A stretch of DNA of 64,000 nucleotides from JBGSUZ01 sp964404895 (GCA_964404895.1 CAYOLV010000004.1:1-64000), one strand, 5' to 3'; shown: positions 27,055-35,936, counted from the first letter of the stretch. Numbers and translations: made by a program. The notes: generated from the sequence alone by a model not told the origin.

Positions 27055-27083
27055 ATTCTACTACAGGTTTTACTTTGTATCAA
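27055..27083 (-). promoter_or_regulatory. Promoter of ktrB-ktrA
   Basis: Minus-strand TTGATA (27083-27078), 17-bp spacer, TAGAAT (27060-27055). The leader is only about 40 nt, so no c-di-AMP (ydaO-type) riboswitch fits between promoter and gene. Confidence 0.75.
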
Positions 27084-27143
27084 TACGTAGCTCGAGGCAC
27101 ACGACCTCGTGCTTTCTCCCAAAATTTTCGTACAATTGGGATT

Positions 27144-27180
27144 AATAAAAAATAAAACCACTACAGCGCAGTGGTTTTAT
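27144..27180 (-). terminator. Intrinsic terminator of infC-rpmI-rplT
   Basis: Arms ATAAAACCACT / AGTGGTTTTAT with a 7-nt loop, then TTTTTTATT on the minus strand, 26 bp after the rplT stop. Confidence 0.9.
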
Positions 27181-27206
27181 TATAGAGCCCTTACGGGCAG
27201 TATTAA

Positions 27207-27566
27207 CTATGCGTTAAGACCAGCTTTAGCTGCTTCAACGAGTTTTGTGAAACCAGCTGGATCGTGAATTGCCATTTCAGAAAGCATTTTTCTGTTGATG
27301 TTGATACCTGATTTTTTAAGACCGTTCATGAATTTGCTGTAGCTCATGCCGTTCATTCTTGTACCAGCATTGATACGGGCAATCCAAAGTTGTCTGAAAT
27401 CTCTCTTCTTGAGCTTTCTGCCAATGTATGCAGATCTCAAAGATCTCATTACAGCAGGGTTAGCACATTTGAAGATTTTGCTTTTTGAACCATAGAAACC
27501 TTTAGATAATTTCAAGATTTTTTTATGTTTTTTCTTAGCGTTTACCGCTCTTTTTACTCTAGCCAT
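27207..27566 (-). CDS. rplT: 50S ribosomal protein L20
   Basis: 119-aa basic ribosomal protein binding 23S rRNA and, in Firmicutes, the leader of its own operon. Conserved N terminus MARVKRAVNAKKKHKKILKL and the core RDFRQLWIARINAGTR are diagnostic. Last gene of infC-rpmI-rplT. Confidence 0.99.
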   Translation of the reverse strand: MARVKRAVNAKKKHKKILKLSKGFYGSKSKIFKCANPAVMRSLRSAYIGRKLKKRDFRQLWIARINAGTRMNGMSYSKFMNGLKKSGININRKMLSEMAIHDPAGFTKLVEAAKAGLNA

Positions 27567-27598
27567 GGTATTATACCTCCTTCTTCACAAATTCTATC

Positions 27599-27796
27599 TT
27601 ATGCGTACGGCATTAATGTTCTGATTCTTTTCATGTCGCTTTTAGATACTAATGATGCTTTTCTAAGATTTCTTTTTCTCTTAGGTGATTTTTTAGTTAA
27701 GATATGGCTAGTAAAAGAACTGTGTCTCTTGAATTCCCCAGTACCTGTAACTTTAACTCTTTTTGCTAACCCTCTGTGTGTTTTCATTTTAGGCAT
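27599..27796 (-). CDS. rpmI: 50S ribosomal protein L35
   Basis: 65-aa basic protein with the full L35 pattern: MPKMKTHRGLAKRVKVTGTG at the start and the C-terminal LMPYA. Between infC and rplT, 26 and 32 bp from its neighbours. Confidence 0.99.
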   Translation of the reverse strand: MPKMKTHRGLAKRVKVTGTGEFKRHSSFTSHILTKKSPKRKRNLRKASLVSKSDMKRIRTLMPYA

Positions 27797-27822
27797 CGCA
27801 ATTTCCTCCCTTCGGTATGCAT

Positions 27823-28329
27823 TTATTTTTTCGGATTAAAGAAGACAATCATGTTTCGGCCTTCCAACATAGGTCGCTTTTCCATGACGCCATAATCAGC
27901 AAGTGTTTCTGCAAAACGATTAATGACTTCTTCTCCTAGTGCGGTATGACCAAGTTCTCTACCTTTGAACTTGAGAGCAACCTTAACTTTATCCCCATTT
28001 TCCAAGAATTTCTTGGCATTGTTGGCTTTAGTTTCAAGGTCATGAGCTTCAATATTAAGACTTAAACGAACTTCTTTGATCTCAATAACCTTTTGTTTTT
28101 TTCTAGCTTCTTTTTCTTTCTTAGCCATCTCATATTTATGCTTACCGTAGTCCATGATTTTACATACTGGCGGTACAGCTTGAGGTGAAATCTTAACAAG
28201 GTCAAGCTTCTTTTCAGCGGCCATGTCCATTGCTTCAGTAAGTGTTACTACACCTAGTTGTTGATTTTCATCATCGATTAAACGAACCTCACGGTCTTTA
28301 ATCATTTCATTGATTTCTGTCTTTTTAAT
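27823..28329 (-). CDS. infC: Translation initiation factor IF-3, with ATT start codon
   Basis: IF-3 (168 aa) prevents subunit joining and proofreads start codons. The ATG at 28305 gives a protein lacking part of the N domain. Eight codons upstream, an in-frame ATT at 28329-28327 lies 6 nt after a perfect GGAGGTG, and the intervening codons translate as KKTEINEMIKDREVRLID, matching the conserved IF-3 N terminus (EINE.I...EVRLI). An AUU start is the known autoregulatory feature of infC in E. coli and Bacillus, because IF-3 discriminates against it. C-terminal ribosome-binding domain is complete, ending MIVFFNPKK. Confidence 0.96.
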   Translation of the reverse strand: MKKTEINEMIKDREVRLIDDENQQLGVVTLTEAMDMAAEKKLDLVKISPQAVPPVCKIMDYGKHKYEMAKKEKEARKKQKVIEIKEVRLSLNIEAHDLETKANNAKKFLENGDKVKVALKFKGRELGHTALGEEVINRFAETLADYGVMEKRPMLEGRNMIVFFNPKK

Positions 28330-28411
28330 AACTTACACCTCCATTTAATAAGCATTTATAGGGAATCCCATTTGCTCTTTCGGCCTATCTGTTTAATGAA
28401 CAGATGGCTAT

Positions 28412-28574
28412 AAAAATATAAAAAGCGGGCTCTTACAAGCCCGCTTAAACTCAACAATAGAAATAACATAGTCATGTTTATGACTACCATTCATTCTTAT
28501 TGACCCAGTGTGCATATAGGCAACAGGGTGAGAAGCGAGCTTCTACTTCATTTAGTTAGTTGACCACGTCAACA
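28412..28574 (-). promoter_or_regulatory. L20-type leader with transcription attenuator upstream of infC
   Basis: The minus-strand transcript begins with a GTTGAC/GTCAAC hairpin, then GAAGTAGAAGCTCGCTTCTCACC, as in Firmicutes L20 leaders (quoted here in pieces: GAAGTAGAAGC, GCTTCTCACC), and ends in a perfect AAGCGGGCT / AGCCCGCTT terminator with a T tract (28446-28412). L20 in excess is expected to favour termination before infC. Confidence 0.85.
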
Positions 28575-28580
28575 CTAGAT

Positions 28581-28609
28581 ATATTATCATGTCTAGTGTT
28601 GCGCGTCAA
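28581..28609 (-). promoter_or_regulatory. Promoter of infC-rpmI-rplT, overlapped by an inverted repeat
   Basis: Minus-strand TTGACG (28609-28604), 17-bp spacer, TAATAT (28586-28581). A perfect 10-bp inverted repeat CAACACTAGA (28570-28579) / TCTAGTGTTG (28592-28601), 12 bp apart, brackets the -10 box. This could be an operator or could fold only in DNA. Confidence 0.82.
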
Positions 28610-28624
28610 CACTTTATTACATTT

Positions 28625-30547
28625 TTATTGATTTAAGATCGCCTTTGTTTGAATTTCTTCTTTAAGTTGAGCAGCGAAAGCTTCTAAAGTTTGGCTTCCA
28701 AGCTCGCCTCTATCTCTTGAACGAACTGATAATTGATTCTCTTCAATCTCTTTTTCCCCTACAATTAACATGTAAGGCACTTTTTCCATCTGAGCTTCAC
28801 GGATTTTATAACCAATTTTTTCGCTTCTCTCATCAATTTCTACTCTAAGGCCGAGGGCTTCTAATTCAGCTTTTACTTTCATGCCATATTCTGCGTGGCG
28901 ATCGGCAATTGGAAGAATTTTGACTTGTACAGGTGCTAACCATGTTGGGAATTTACCTGCAAAGTGTTCGATGAGGATTCCGATAAATCTTTCGATTGAA
29001 CCAAAAGCAACGCGGTGAATCATAACCGGTCTGTGTTTTTCCCCGTCACTGCCAATGTAATTGAGGTCAAATCGTTGAGGCATTTGCATATCTAATTGAA
29101 TGGTGCCGCACTGCCAAGTTCTGCCAATGCAATCTTCAAGGTGGAAATCAATTTTAGGGCCATAGAAAGCGCCATCTCCTGGATTGACTTTATAAGGCAA
29201 ACCGATTTCTTCAAGTGCACCCTTTAGCGATTCTTCTGCAAGTGTCCACTCTTCATCTGTACCCATTGAATCTTCAGGGCGTGTAGATAATTCTACGTGA
29301 TATTTGAATCCAAAAGTTGTATAGATTTCATTTATTAATGAAACAACATTGATAATTTCATCTTTGATTTGCTCTGGGAGCATGAAAATATGAGCATCGT
29401 CTTGACTGAAAGCTCTAACTCTCATTAAGCCATGAAGTGCACCTGAAAGCTCATGTCTGTGAACCCTTCCAATTTCAGCCATTCTCAGTGGGAAATCTTT
29501 GTAAGAATGCATATCAGTTTTGTATACCAACATACTGCCTGGACAGTTCATAGGCTTGATTGCAAAATCTTCTTCATCGATTTGAACGGTGTACATATTA
29601 TCTTTATAATGATCCCAGTGACCTGATCTGAGCCATAACTCTTTGTTCAGAATAAGAGGTGTTTCAATTTCAACGTAATCCGCTTTCTTATGAACTTCTC
29701 TCCAGTATTCTAGGAGTTTATTTTTAAGCTCCATACCCTTTGGTAAGAAGAATGGGAAGCCTGGACCCTCTTCCATCATGGCAAATAATTGAAGCTCCTT
29801 GCCAAGTTTTCTGTGGTCCCTCTTTTTGGCTTCTTCAAGTCTAACGAGATAAGCTTCCAGTTCACTAGCTTTGGCAAATGAAGTGGCATAGATTCTTTGA
29901 AGCATTTTTCGGCTTGAATCCCCTCTCCAGTAGGCTCCCGCAACGCTCAAGATTTTCATCGCCTTCACATGACCTGTGCTTGGTAAATGACTGCCTGCAC
30001 AAAGATCTGTGAACTCACCTTGTTTATAGAAAGAAATAATTTCACCCTCTGGAAGGTCGTTAATCAATTCTACTTTGTAGTCTTCACCAATCTTTTTAAC
30101 GAATTCCAAAGCTTCATTTCTTGGCAATTGGAATCTTTCAAGTACTAAGTCTTCTTTTACAATTTTCTTCATTTCTGCTTCGATTTTCACAAAATCTTCT
30201 TCTGTAAAGACGTGTTCTGAATCAAAGTCATAGTAAAACCCGTTGTCTATGGCTGGTCCAATGGCAAGCATGGTTCCTGGAAATAATCTTTTAACCGCTT
30301 GTGCTAAAATATGTGCAGAGGTATGTCTGAAAGCATGTTCTCCAGCTTCGTCTTCAAATTTGAAAATATTAACTTGATCTCCTTCATTGAGAACCTGTGA
30401 CATGTCCACAACTTTGCCGTTGACTTCAGCGACCAATGCTTCTTTTGCCAATCTTCCACTGATGGACTTTGCTAAATCCATAGCAGTTGCCCCTTGTTCC
30501 AAAGCTCTTGATGAGCCATCTTTTAGTGTAATTTGAATCTGTGCCAT
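28625..30547 (-). CDS. thrS: Threonyl-tRNA synthetase
   Basis: Class II synthetase of 640 aa with all domains: TGS (residues 1-62), editing domain with HTSAHILAQAV (75-85) and HxxxC-type SHLPSTGH/CAGSH, catalytic core with zinc ligands (NCPGSM, HRHELSGALHGLMRVR) and anticodon-binding domain at the C terminus (VKILPIADRHAEY). It has an AGGAGG Shine-Dalgarno. Regulated by the Thr T-box at 30571-30844. No terminator lies between it and the infC promoter 15 bp downstream, so some readthrough into infC is likely. Confidence 0.98.
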   Translation of the reverse strand: MAQIQITLKDGSSRALEQGATAMDLAKSISGRLAKEALVAEVNGKVVDMSQVLNEGDQVNIFKFEDEAGEHAFRHTSAHILAQAVKRLFPGTMLAIGPAIDNGFYYDFDSEHVFTEEDFVKIEAEMKKIVKEDLVLERFQLPRNEALEFVKKIGEDYKVELINDLPEGEIISFYKQGEFTDLCAGSHLPSTGHVKAMKILSVAGAYWRGDSSRKMLQRIYATSFAKASELEAYLVRLEEAKKRDHRKLGKELQLFAMMEEGPGFPFFLPKGMELKNKLLEYWREVHKKADYVEIETPLILNKELWLRSGHWDHYKDNMYTVQIDEEDFAIKPMNCPGSMLVYKTDMHSYKDFPLRMAEIGRVHRHELSGALHGLMRVRAFSQDDAHIFMLPEQIKDEIINVVSLINEIYTTFGFKYHVELSTRPEDSMGTDEEWTLAEESLKGALEEIGLPYKVNPGDGAFYGPKIDFHLEDCIGRTWQCGTIQLDMQMPQRFDLNYIGSDGEKHRPVMIHRVAFGSIERFIGILIEHFAGKFPTWLAPVQVKILPIADRHAEYGMKVKAELEALGLRVEIDERSEKIGYKIREAQMEKVPYMLIVGEKEIEENQLSVRSRDRGELGSQTLEAFAAQLKEEIQTKAILNQ

Positions 30548-30570
30548 TTTTCTACCTCCTCATATGTTTT

Positions 30571-30844
30571 GAAAAAAAAGAAAACCCCATGCCAACTGAC
30601 AGACAGTTGGGACGAGGTTTGTTCGCGGTTCCACCCAAGTTAGACATAAAGTCTCACTCCATTGCACTTAACGCGTGCCTACGAGACTGTTTCAGTAAAG
30701 AAAAAAATTCTACACTTAATAAAGTCTTGCTCAAAAGTTAGTTTTCACTTAATGCTTTCATAAAACCGATTTCAGCCCAGTCGATTTCTCTCTTGATGAA
30801 AATACATAAGCTACTTTTCTTTATCATCGCCAAGTATTTGCTTT
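30571..30844 (-). promoter_or_regulatory. T-box riboswitch, threonine-specific, upstream of thrS
   Basis: T-box core GGTGGAACCGCGAAC (30636-30622) followed by a CCAACTG/CAGTTGG terminator and T tract (30571-30582). The Stem I specifier region reads GAAA-ACT-AAC with the Thr codon ACT at 30742-30740 followed by a purine. Confidence 0.92.
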
Positions 30845-30850
30845 GAATAA

Positions 30851-30879
30851 ATATTAATACTTGTGAGAATAATTGTCAA
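30851..30879 (-). promoter_or_regulatory. Promoter of the thrS T-box transcript
   Basis: Minus-strand consensus TTGACA (30879-30874), 17-bp spacer, TAATAT (30856-30851). Nothing else is seen between it and the DUF445 gene ending at 30974. Confidence 0.87.
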
Positions 30880-30973
30880 TGACTATTTTCAGAATTTTGT
30901 TCCTATTATTTTTCAAAATTTATTCCTACTTCAATTGTCTGACGCCACCTGGCGCTTCTCATGAAGACTTAAA

Positions 30974-31573
30974 TTAGAGAGTTATTGCAAGTAATCCTTG
31001 GAATAGGCCGATAATGACCCCTAATACACCACCTAATACTTCAATATGCTTTAACTCCTTCTTGGAAATTGAGAAGATAATTTCTTCTAATTGCATCACG
31101 TCAAAATCCGCAATTTTTTCTGCAACCATATCTGCAATTTGAACCTTTTCAGTAGCTTGATGAACAATTTTTTCGCTGAGTTCATTCATGACTTGTTCTG
31201 CATTTTGGTCGATAGCGTCTCCAACATATTTCATTATGGCTCCTCTGAATATTGAAGGCACCATAGGCGGCATATTGCTTTCAGCTAGTTGCATTATTTT
31301 GGTCTTAGCCATTGCAATTAGAGCGGTTTTATCCATGTCTTCAATCATTTTGTCCATAATTTCTTCCACAGAAATTAACTCTTCTTCAACGGTCTTTCCA
31401 ATACTGATGGCAATGTCTCCTTGACGTTTAGGAATCAAACCTTGAATTTCCCAGCCAATCAACGGAATTCTAAAGGGTTTTAAAGGTCTAAACAGCATTT
31501 TAACTGCAAGTACGTTGGTAATATAACCGATTAAACCGCCGGTTACCGTCATAATTAATAATGTATACCACAT
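30974..31573 (-). CDS. DUF445 family membrane protein
   Basis: A 199-aa protein with hydrophobic segments at both ends (residues 1-20 and about 180-198) and an amphipathic middle, as in the YheB/DUF445 group. The conserved GGLIGYITNVLAVKMLFRP near the N terminus and the QGLIPKRQ motif mark the family. Full-length DUF445 proteins are around 370-400 aa; this is the short clostridial form. Start at 31573 has AGGAGG upstream; the longer frame would cross a terminator. Function unknown, possibly envelope-related. Confidence 0.83.
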   Translation of the reverse strand: MWYTLLIMTVTGGLIGYITNVLAVKMLFRPLKPFRIPLIGWEIQGLIPKRQGDIAISIGKTVEEELISVEEIMDKMIEDMDKTALIAMAKTKIMQLAESNMPPMVPSIFRGAIMKYVGDAIDQNAEQVMNELSEKIVHQATEKVQIADMVAEKIADFDVMQLEEIIFSISKKELKHIEVLGGVLGVIIGLFQGLLAITL

Positions 31574-31603
31574 TTTTTTGCCTCCTACAGCTATCCATCT
31601 CAT

Positions 31604-31629
31604 TAAAAAAATCAACCCGAAGGTTGATT
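31604..31629 (-). terminator. Intrinsic terminator of hslO
   Basis: Perfect AATCAACC / GGTTGATT hairpin with a CGAA loop and a seven-T tail on the minus strand. Confidence 0.88.
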
Positions 31630-31721
31630 CTTAGCTTTAAAAATAACAATGTTTATATTACACTTAGGCAAAATCAAAGTCAATATACATCTCTTTCAAT
31701 CTGTCTAAGCCTAATTATCAA

Positions 31722-32606
31722 TTATTCTGCTTTAAGTTCAATGATTTTTTCTAAATCATTTTTATCAAATAGGTAAGTTTTATTGCAGAAGTGACACTGA
31801 ACTTCCGCTTGACCATCTTCGTCCATCATGTCTTGTAAATCTGCTTTTGCAAGGGTCATAATGCCTCGTTCAAACTTATCTCTGTCACAGTCGCACATGA
31901 AATCAATTTCAGATTCTGAGGTCAACTCTACTTCAAAACCTTTAAGGACTTTTTCTGCCATTTCCTTTGGTGTCAGACCTTCTGCAAAAAGCTCTGTCAT
32001 GGTAGGCATATCAGAAACAAGGGCTTCTAGTTTATCGATGACTTCGTCCCCAGCAAATGGCAAGGGCTGAATAATAAAGCCGCCCGCGCTCTTAACACTC
32101 AAATCTGGGTTGATGAAGACACCTAAAGAGACTATCGACGGTTGTTGTTCAGACTGCATGAAGTAACTGGCCAAATCTTCGGCAATTTCACCTGAAACGA
32201 GGGCAGATTTACCTACAAAAGGTTCTTTTAAGCCGTAGTCTTTTATCACGACCAGATGACCCTCTTTTCCAATTGCGCCACCTACATCTAATTTTCCATC
32301 ATCTCGAAGGGGTAGGTCTACATGAGGTGCTGAAATATAGCCCTTCACATTGCCTGTGCTGTCTGAGACAATCAAAATACTTTTAATCTCACCAGAGCCA
32401 CTCACTTGGAATGTGAGACGATCTTGTTCATTTTTAAGCATTTTTCCCATGATGGCAGCGCCTGTTAAAGTTCTTCCAAACGCAGCCGTAGCAACTGGAG
32501 ATGTATTGTGAATTTCACTGGCTTTTTGAACCAAGTTTGTGGTGTCTGCTATAAAAAATCTAACTGATTTATCTGCTGTCATACCTGTATAAATTTTACT
32601 GTTCAT
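31722..32606 (-). CDS. hslO: Hsp33, redox-regulated chaperone
   Basis: Holdase chaperone (294 aa) activated by oxidation. The C-terminal zinc switch is intact: C238-x-C240 and C271-x2-C274. The N-terminal domain has the usual ATAAFGRTLTGAAIMG and GEIAEDLASYFMQSEQQPS segments. An AGGAGG Shine-Dalgarno precedes the ATG. It lies 9 bp downstream of a methyltransferase gene. Alongside bacillithiol genes elsewhere in the window it shows disulfide-stress protection in this anaerobe. Confidence 0.97.
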   Translation of the reverse strand: MNSKIYTGMTADKSVRFFIADTTNLVQKASEIHNTSPVATAAFGRTLTGAAIMGKMLKNEQDRLTFQVSGSGEIKSILIVSDSTGNVKGYISAPHVDLPLRDDGKLDVGGAIGKEGHLVVIKDYGLKEPFVGKSALVSGEIAEDLASYFMQSEQQPSIVSLGVFINPDLSVKSAGGFIIQPLPFAGDEVIDKLEALVSDMPTMTELFAEGLTPKEMAEKVLKGFEVELTSESEIDFMCDCDRDKFERGIMTLAKADLQDMMDEDGQAEVQCHFCNKTYLFDKNDLEKIIELKAE

Positions 32607-32615
32607 TTGATCCTC

Positions 32616-33368
32616 CTACACTACTTTTTTAAGTACCATCAACCATCTCTCAGAGGTGGTTTCAATTTCGCCTGCTGTTTCCCCATCCAACAAAGATGAA
32701 AGGGCAAATATACCTTCAATTGCTTCTTTTATAGTCTGAATTCCATGGGATTTCTGTCGATGATGTTCCACTAAGCGTCGGTACAAACCCGTCTCCCCTT
32801 CTGGAACGAAAAACGCAATATCAAACTCTAAAATTTGAGTCTTTGGATCAAAATTATTATCCCATATAAATGACACATTTTCATCTAATTCCGCAATTGT
32901 TCTTTCTGCAAGGACATGTTCATATTTATAGGGCGTGCTGATGTCGATGACCATTACGCCTTCATCGGTTAACTGCTTTGCTGCATTTTCAAAGAATTGT
33001 CTCAGCTGAGCGGGTTCAATAAGGTAATTCAGCCCATCGCAGATACAGGTTACTACGTCTGCCTTTTTGTGAACGGCAAATCTCACCATGTCTTGCTTGA
33101 GATACTGAATCCTTAAATGCTTTTCGTGAGCCTTGTCCTGAGCAATCATCAACATTTCTTCTGAAATATCGATGCCTGTAACGGCGTAGCCCTTTTTAGC
33201 GAGTCGATTACTGATATTGCCCGTCCCACATGCCAAATCTACAAGAATTTTAGCTTTGGGATGCTGTTCTTTAATCTGATTGGCAATGCGATCCGTCCAG
33301 GCGTCATAGTCCACATTGGTCATGAGATAGTCATAGTAATTGGCAAAAACACTATATGGTTTTGACAT
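32616..33368 (-). CDS. Class I SAM-dependent methyltransferase, substrate unknown
   Basis: A 250-aa Rossmann methyltransferase with motif I VDLACGTGNISNRLAKKG (residues about 43-60), motif II acidic TGIDISEEML and motif III region DVVTCICDGLNYL. The N-terminal FANYYDYLM resembles the YqeM/Cmo group of small-molecule methyltransferases. Start at 33368 follows AAAGGAA; the longer frame has no ribosome site. Directly upstream of hslO, likely one transcript. The methyl acceptor cannot be inferred. Confidence 0.85.
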   Translation of the reverse strand: MSKPYSVFANYYDYLMTNVDYDAWTDRIANQIKEQHPKAKILVDLACGTGNISNRLAKKGYAVTGIDISEEMLMIAQDKAHEKHLRIQYLKQDMVRFAVHKKADVVTCICDGLNYLIEPAQLRQFFENAAKQLTDEGVMVIDISTPYKYEHVLAERTIAELDENVSFIWDNNFDPKTQILEFDIAFFVPEGETGLYRRLVEHHRQKSHGIQTIKEAIEGIFALSSLLDGETAGEIETTSERWLMVLKKVV

Positions 33369-33426
33369 TTTTAATTCCTTTCTGAACGTATCCACTTCTA
33401 ATCACGTGACAAGAGCTTTCCACGTT

Positions 33427-34665
33427 TTAAACTGCAGCAGCTTCTTTAATCATAAGGGCCAATGACAATGCATTAATGCCAATGTACATAATAGCACAGA
33501 TTATAATTGGCCACCACTCTGATAATTTGATTTTATAAGTAAATTTAAAAGAGGCCCAGTGTTTATTTTTTAAAATAACCCGGTTATTTCGATAGAGATG
33601 GGAATAGTCTAGTGTCATGGAGTCTTTGTCTTTGTCTTCACCCTCGTCTTCATCCTTACTCTCATTCTCGCTATCGCTATCCGCGGCTTCTCTTTCTGGC
33701 GTTAGTAAAAGCGTTCGTCCTTCAATATTGGCTACTGAGTAGTTTACCCCATTGACCTTTAATTGATCCCCAAGGTGCAAATGCTGTTTGCGAATACTTT
33801 TCAGCAAAAAGGTAGTGACGAAGAAACAAGGCACCGCAATAATAATAAGGACAAAAAGGGCTCCTACAACGACTAAGGGCCACAAATTCCCAATCTGTTC
33901 AATGGCTTGCATGCTTTGATCTTGCTTTATACCTACTGTTGCATAAAGCATCACAACAGCAAAGGCATTGTTGATAAAATGACCAAACATGGCTAGTAAA
34001 ATTGAACCTGTCACTTGCATTGTCCAGGCAAATACTAAACCCAGAACCACAGGCCCAAAAAAGTTCATTACATTATAGTGGAACAGTCCAAAGAGCAGGG
34101 CAGAAAGTAAGGCTGCTTGAAAAAGACTCATTTTCTTTTCATACTCAGTCAGCAAAAGACCTCTGAAGAAAAATTCTTCACAAAAACCTGGGGTCATGGC
34201 CACAATTCCAAGTGAAATCAAAGGCCCCAAAACACCTGTCTCGGTGGGAATTATAGGCGCTTGGATGTGTAAGCCATAGAGCAGCCACAAATTTACGAAG
34301 GCATTCATCAACCCTACGAACGGGACTAAGAAAATGCCCGCCACTGCCACTTTTAAAAAATCTGATTTAAGAGGCATCTTGAATTTAAACTGATCTCTAA
34401 CACTTTGTTTTTTGACCTTCATATAAATGATTGCCGGTATGACCAACATCCCAAATTCAGTCGCCAAAATTCCAATTTTAAAATTTAAATGCTGTAAATA
34501 AGAGCCTAATACTATAAATAGCACGGCACAAAGCAGAAAGACCAAGTGCAGTGGCAATAGCCCTTGTCTCCACTTTCCTTTGATTTTGATTCCTTGTTCC
34601 GTTACTGCGGCTTCTACTATTTCTGTTTCAGCCATTTCTGGATATTCATTAATGATATGACTCAT
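33427..34665 (-). CDS. CPBP-family intramembrane metalloprotease with acidic linker and C-terminal extension
   Basis: Membrane protein of 412 aa in the CAAX protease/bacteriocin-processing family. Catalytic motifs are EE(163-164)FFFR(168), H196 in LFGLFHYN and H229-x3-N233 in FGHFINN. About eight membrane segments occupy residues 35-290. After them comes a soluble stretch with a strongly acidic run (residues around 335-355, rich in D, E, S, K) and then a final hydrophobic segment (about 385-405), an unusual tail for the family. It overlaps the M20 gene by 4 bp (ATGA), implying translational coupling. Role unknown. Confidence 0.86.
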   Translation of the reverse strand: MSHIINEYPEMAETEIVEAAVTEQGIKIKGKWRQGLLPLHLVFLLCAVLFIVLGSYLQHLNFKIGILATEFGMLVIPAIIYMKVKKQSVRDQFKFKMPLKSDFLKVAVAGIFLVPFVGLMNAFVNLWLLYGLHIQAPIIPTETGVLGPLISLGIVAMTPGFCEEFFFRGLLLTEYEKKMSLFQAALLSALLFGLFHYNVMNFFGPVVLGLVFAWTMQVTGSILLAMFGHFINNAFAVVMLYATVGIKQDQSMQAIEQIGNLWPLVVVGALFVLIIIAVPCFFVTTFLLKSIRKQHLHLGDQLKVNGVNYSVANIEGRTLLLTPEREAADSDSENESKDEDEGEDKDKDSMTLDYSHLYRNNRVILKNKHWASFKFTYKIKLSEWWPIIICAIMYIGINALSLALMIKEAAAV

Positions 34666-35819
34666 TTAAGCGCACCTCTTACAGAGAGCATTTTAATCAT
34701 CCCTTCAACACCACTAAGCAAGGTGCTTTCATCAAAATCAAACTTTGAATTGTGAAGTCCATTAACAAAGCCTCTGCTTTCGTTTCGCGTTCCTATGAAG
34801 ACGAATAAGCCAGGTACCACCTTCTGATAAACTGAAAAATCTTCGGCAATCATTTGGGGCTCAATATATTGTACATTGTCAGCTCCATTGGCTTCAATAA
34901 AAGCATCCACAAGGTCTGAATCGTTCATAACAGGCGGGTACATTTCTCTGAAATCCAATTCAGTAGTAACACCATAGGTCATTTCTAGTCCCTTAAGGTA
35001 ATTCTCCATACACAGTCTGATTTTGCTAAAAACATCTTCACTAAAAGCTCTGCAAGTTCCTTCAAGAATTGCGGTTTCAGCAATAATATTCCGTCTTTCT
35101 CCAATACTGACTTTTCCAATGGTCACTACCGCTGGGTCGATGGGACTGATTTGTCTGCTGACAATTGTTTGGAGTTTCGTAATCAGTTCCGCTGCAATCA
35201 CAACTGTATCTATGGCTTTATGGGGAATTGCCCCATGTCCACTTTTCCCTTTAATGACAATGTCGAATTCTCCCGTCATGGCCATAATGGGTCCTTTGCG
35301 AGTTGCAAAAAAGCCCTGTTCTACTTCAGGGTATAAATGATAGCCGTATATTTCCTTTATATTATGTTTTTCAAAAATACCTTCTTTGATAATGTACTCC
35401 GCGCCGCCAGGACCTTCCTCTGCGGGTTGGAATATAATCATGACATTTTTCTGCAGACTCTCAAAGTGTTCAGAGAGCCATTTTGCCACATAGAGCATCA
35501 CCGTCATATGACCATCGTGACCACAGGCGTGCATAAACCCTTCATGGGTGGATTTAAAGTCGTGAGCGGTCATTTCTGGCATACTCAGGGCATCCATATC
35601 TGCTCTTAATGCTACACTTTCACTGAAACCGCCGTCAATCCAAGCTAAAACACCTGTATTAGCTGTGGTCATCACTTTGACATTTTTTAAAGTACCTAAA
35701 AAACTTTCTAAATACGCCTTCGTTTTATATTCTTCAAATCCATCCTCTGGAATCTGATGTAAGTCTCTTCTGGTTTTGATTATGGCTATTGCCTCATTCA
35801 TGATGTCAGTTTTTTGCAT
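34662..35819 (-). CDS. M20-family amidohydrolase, candidate N-acetyl-diaminopimelate deacetylase
   Basis: Metal-dependent amidohydrolase of 385 aa. Metal ligands are in HACGHDGH (C99, H101), QPAEE (E134, E135), with a late H in GLHNSKF. The dimerisation domain carries SGHGAIPHKAIDTVVIA. By memory it resembles B. subtilis YkuR in RNIIAE, MYPPVMND and the AEDF segment. The plus-strand asd-dapA-dapB-dapH genes, which use an N-acetyl pathway, begin 364 bp away, so deacetylation of N-acetyl-LL-diaminopimelate is a good guess. General amino-acid amidohydrolase activity (hippurate, IAA-Ala) is the alternative. Start at 35819 has GAGGTG upstream. Confidence 0.85.
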   Translation of the reverse strand: MQKTDIMNEAIAIIKTRRDLHQIPEDGFEEYKTKAYLESFLGTLKNVKVMTTANTGVLAWIDGGFSESVALRADMDALSMPEMTAHDFKSTHEGFMHACGHDGHMTVMLYVAKWLSEHFESLQKNVMIIFQPAEEGPGGAEYIIKEGIFEKHNIKEIYGYHLYPEVEQGFFATRKGPIMAMTGEFDIVIKGKSGHGAIPHKAIDTVVIAAELITKLQTIVSRQISPIDPAVVTIGKVSIGERRNIIAETAILEGTCRAFSEDVFSKIRLCMENYLKGLEMTYGVTTELDFREMYPPVMNDSDLVDAFIEANGADNVQYIEPQMIAEDFSVYQKVVPGLFVFIGTRNESRGFVNGLHNSKFDFDESTLLSGVEGMIKMLSVRGALK

Positions 35820-35837
35820 AAGATCACCTCGAATACA

Positions 35838-35866
35838 ATTATATCCAATGGCTTGGTGCAATACAA
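35838..35866 (-). promoter_or_regulatory. Promoter of the M20/CPBP genes
   Basis: Minus-strand TTGTAT (35866-35861), 17-bp spacer, TATAAT (35843-35838), about 20 bp before the M20 start. Confidence 0.6.
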
Positions 35867-35936
35867 TAAAAGAATATGTTGCGAGTCGTCTAGCTCTAAA
35901 TCAATAAACAACCATTCTGATTGTATAAACAATAGG

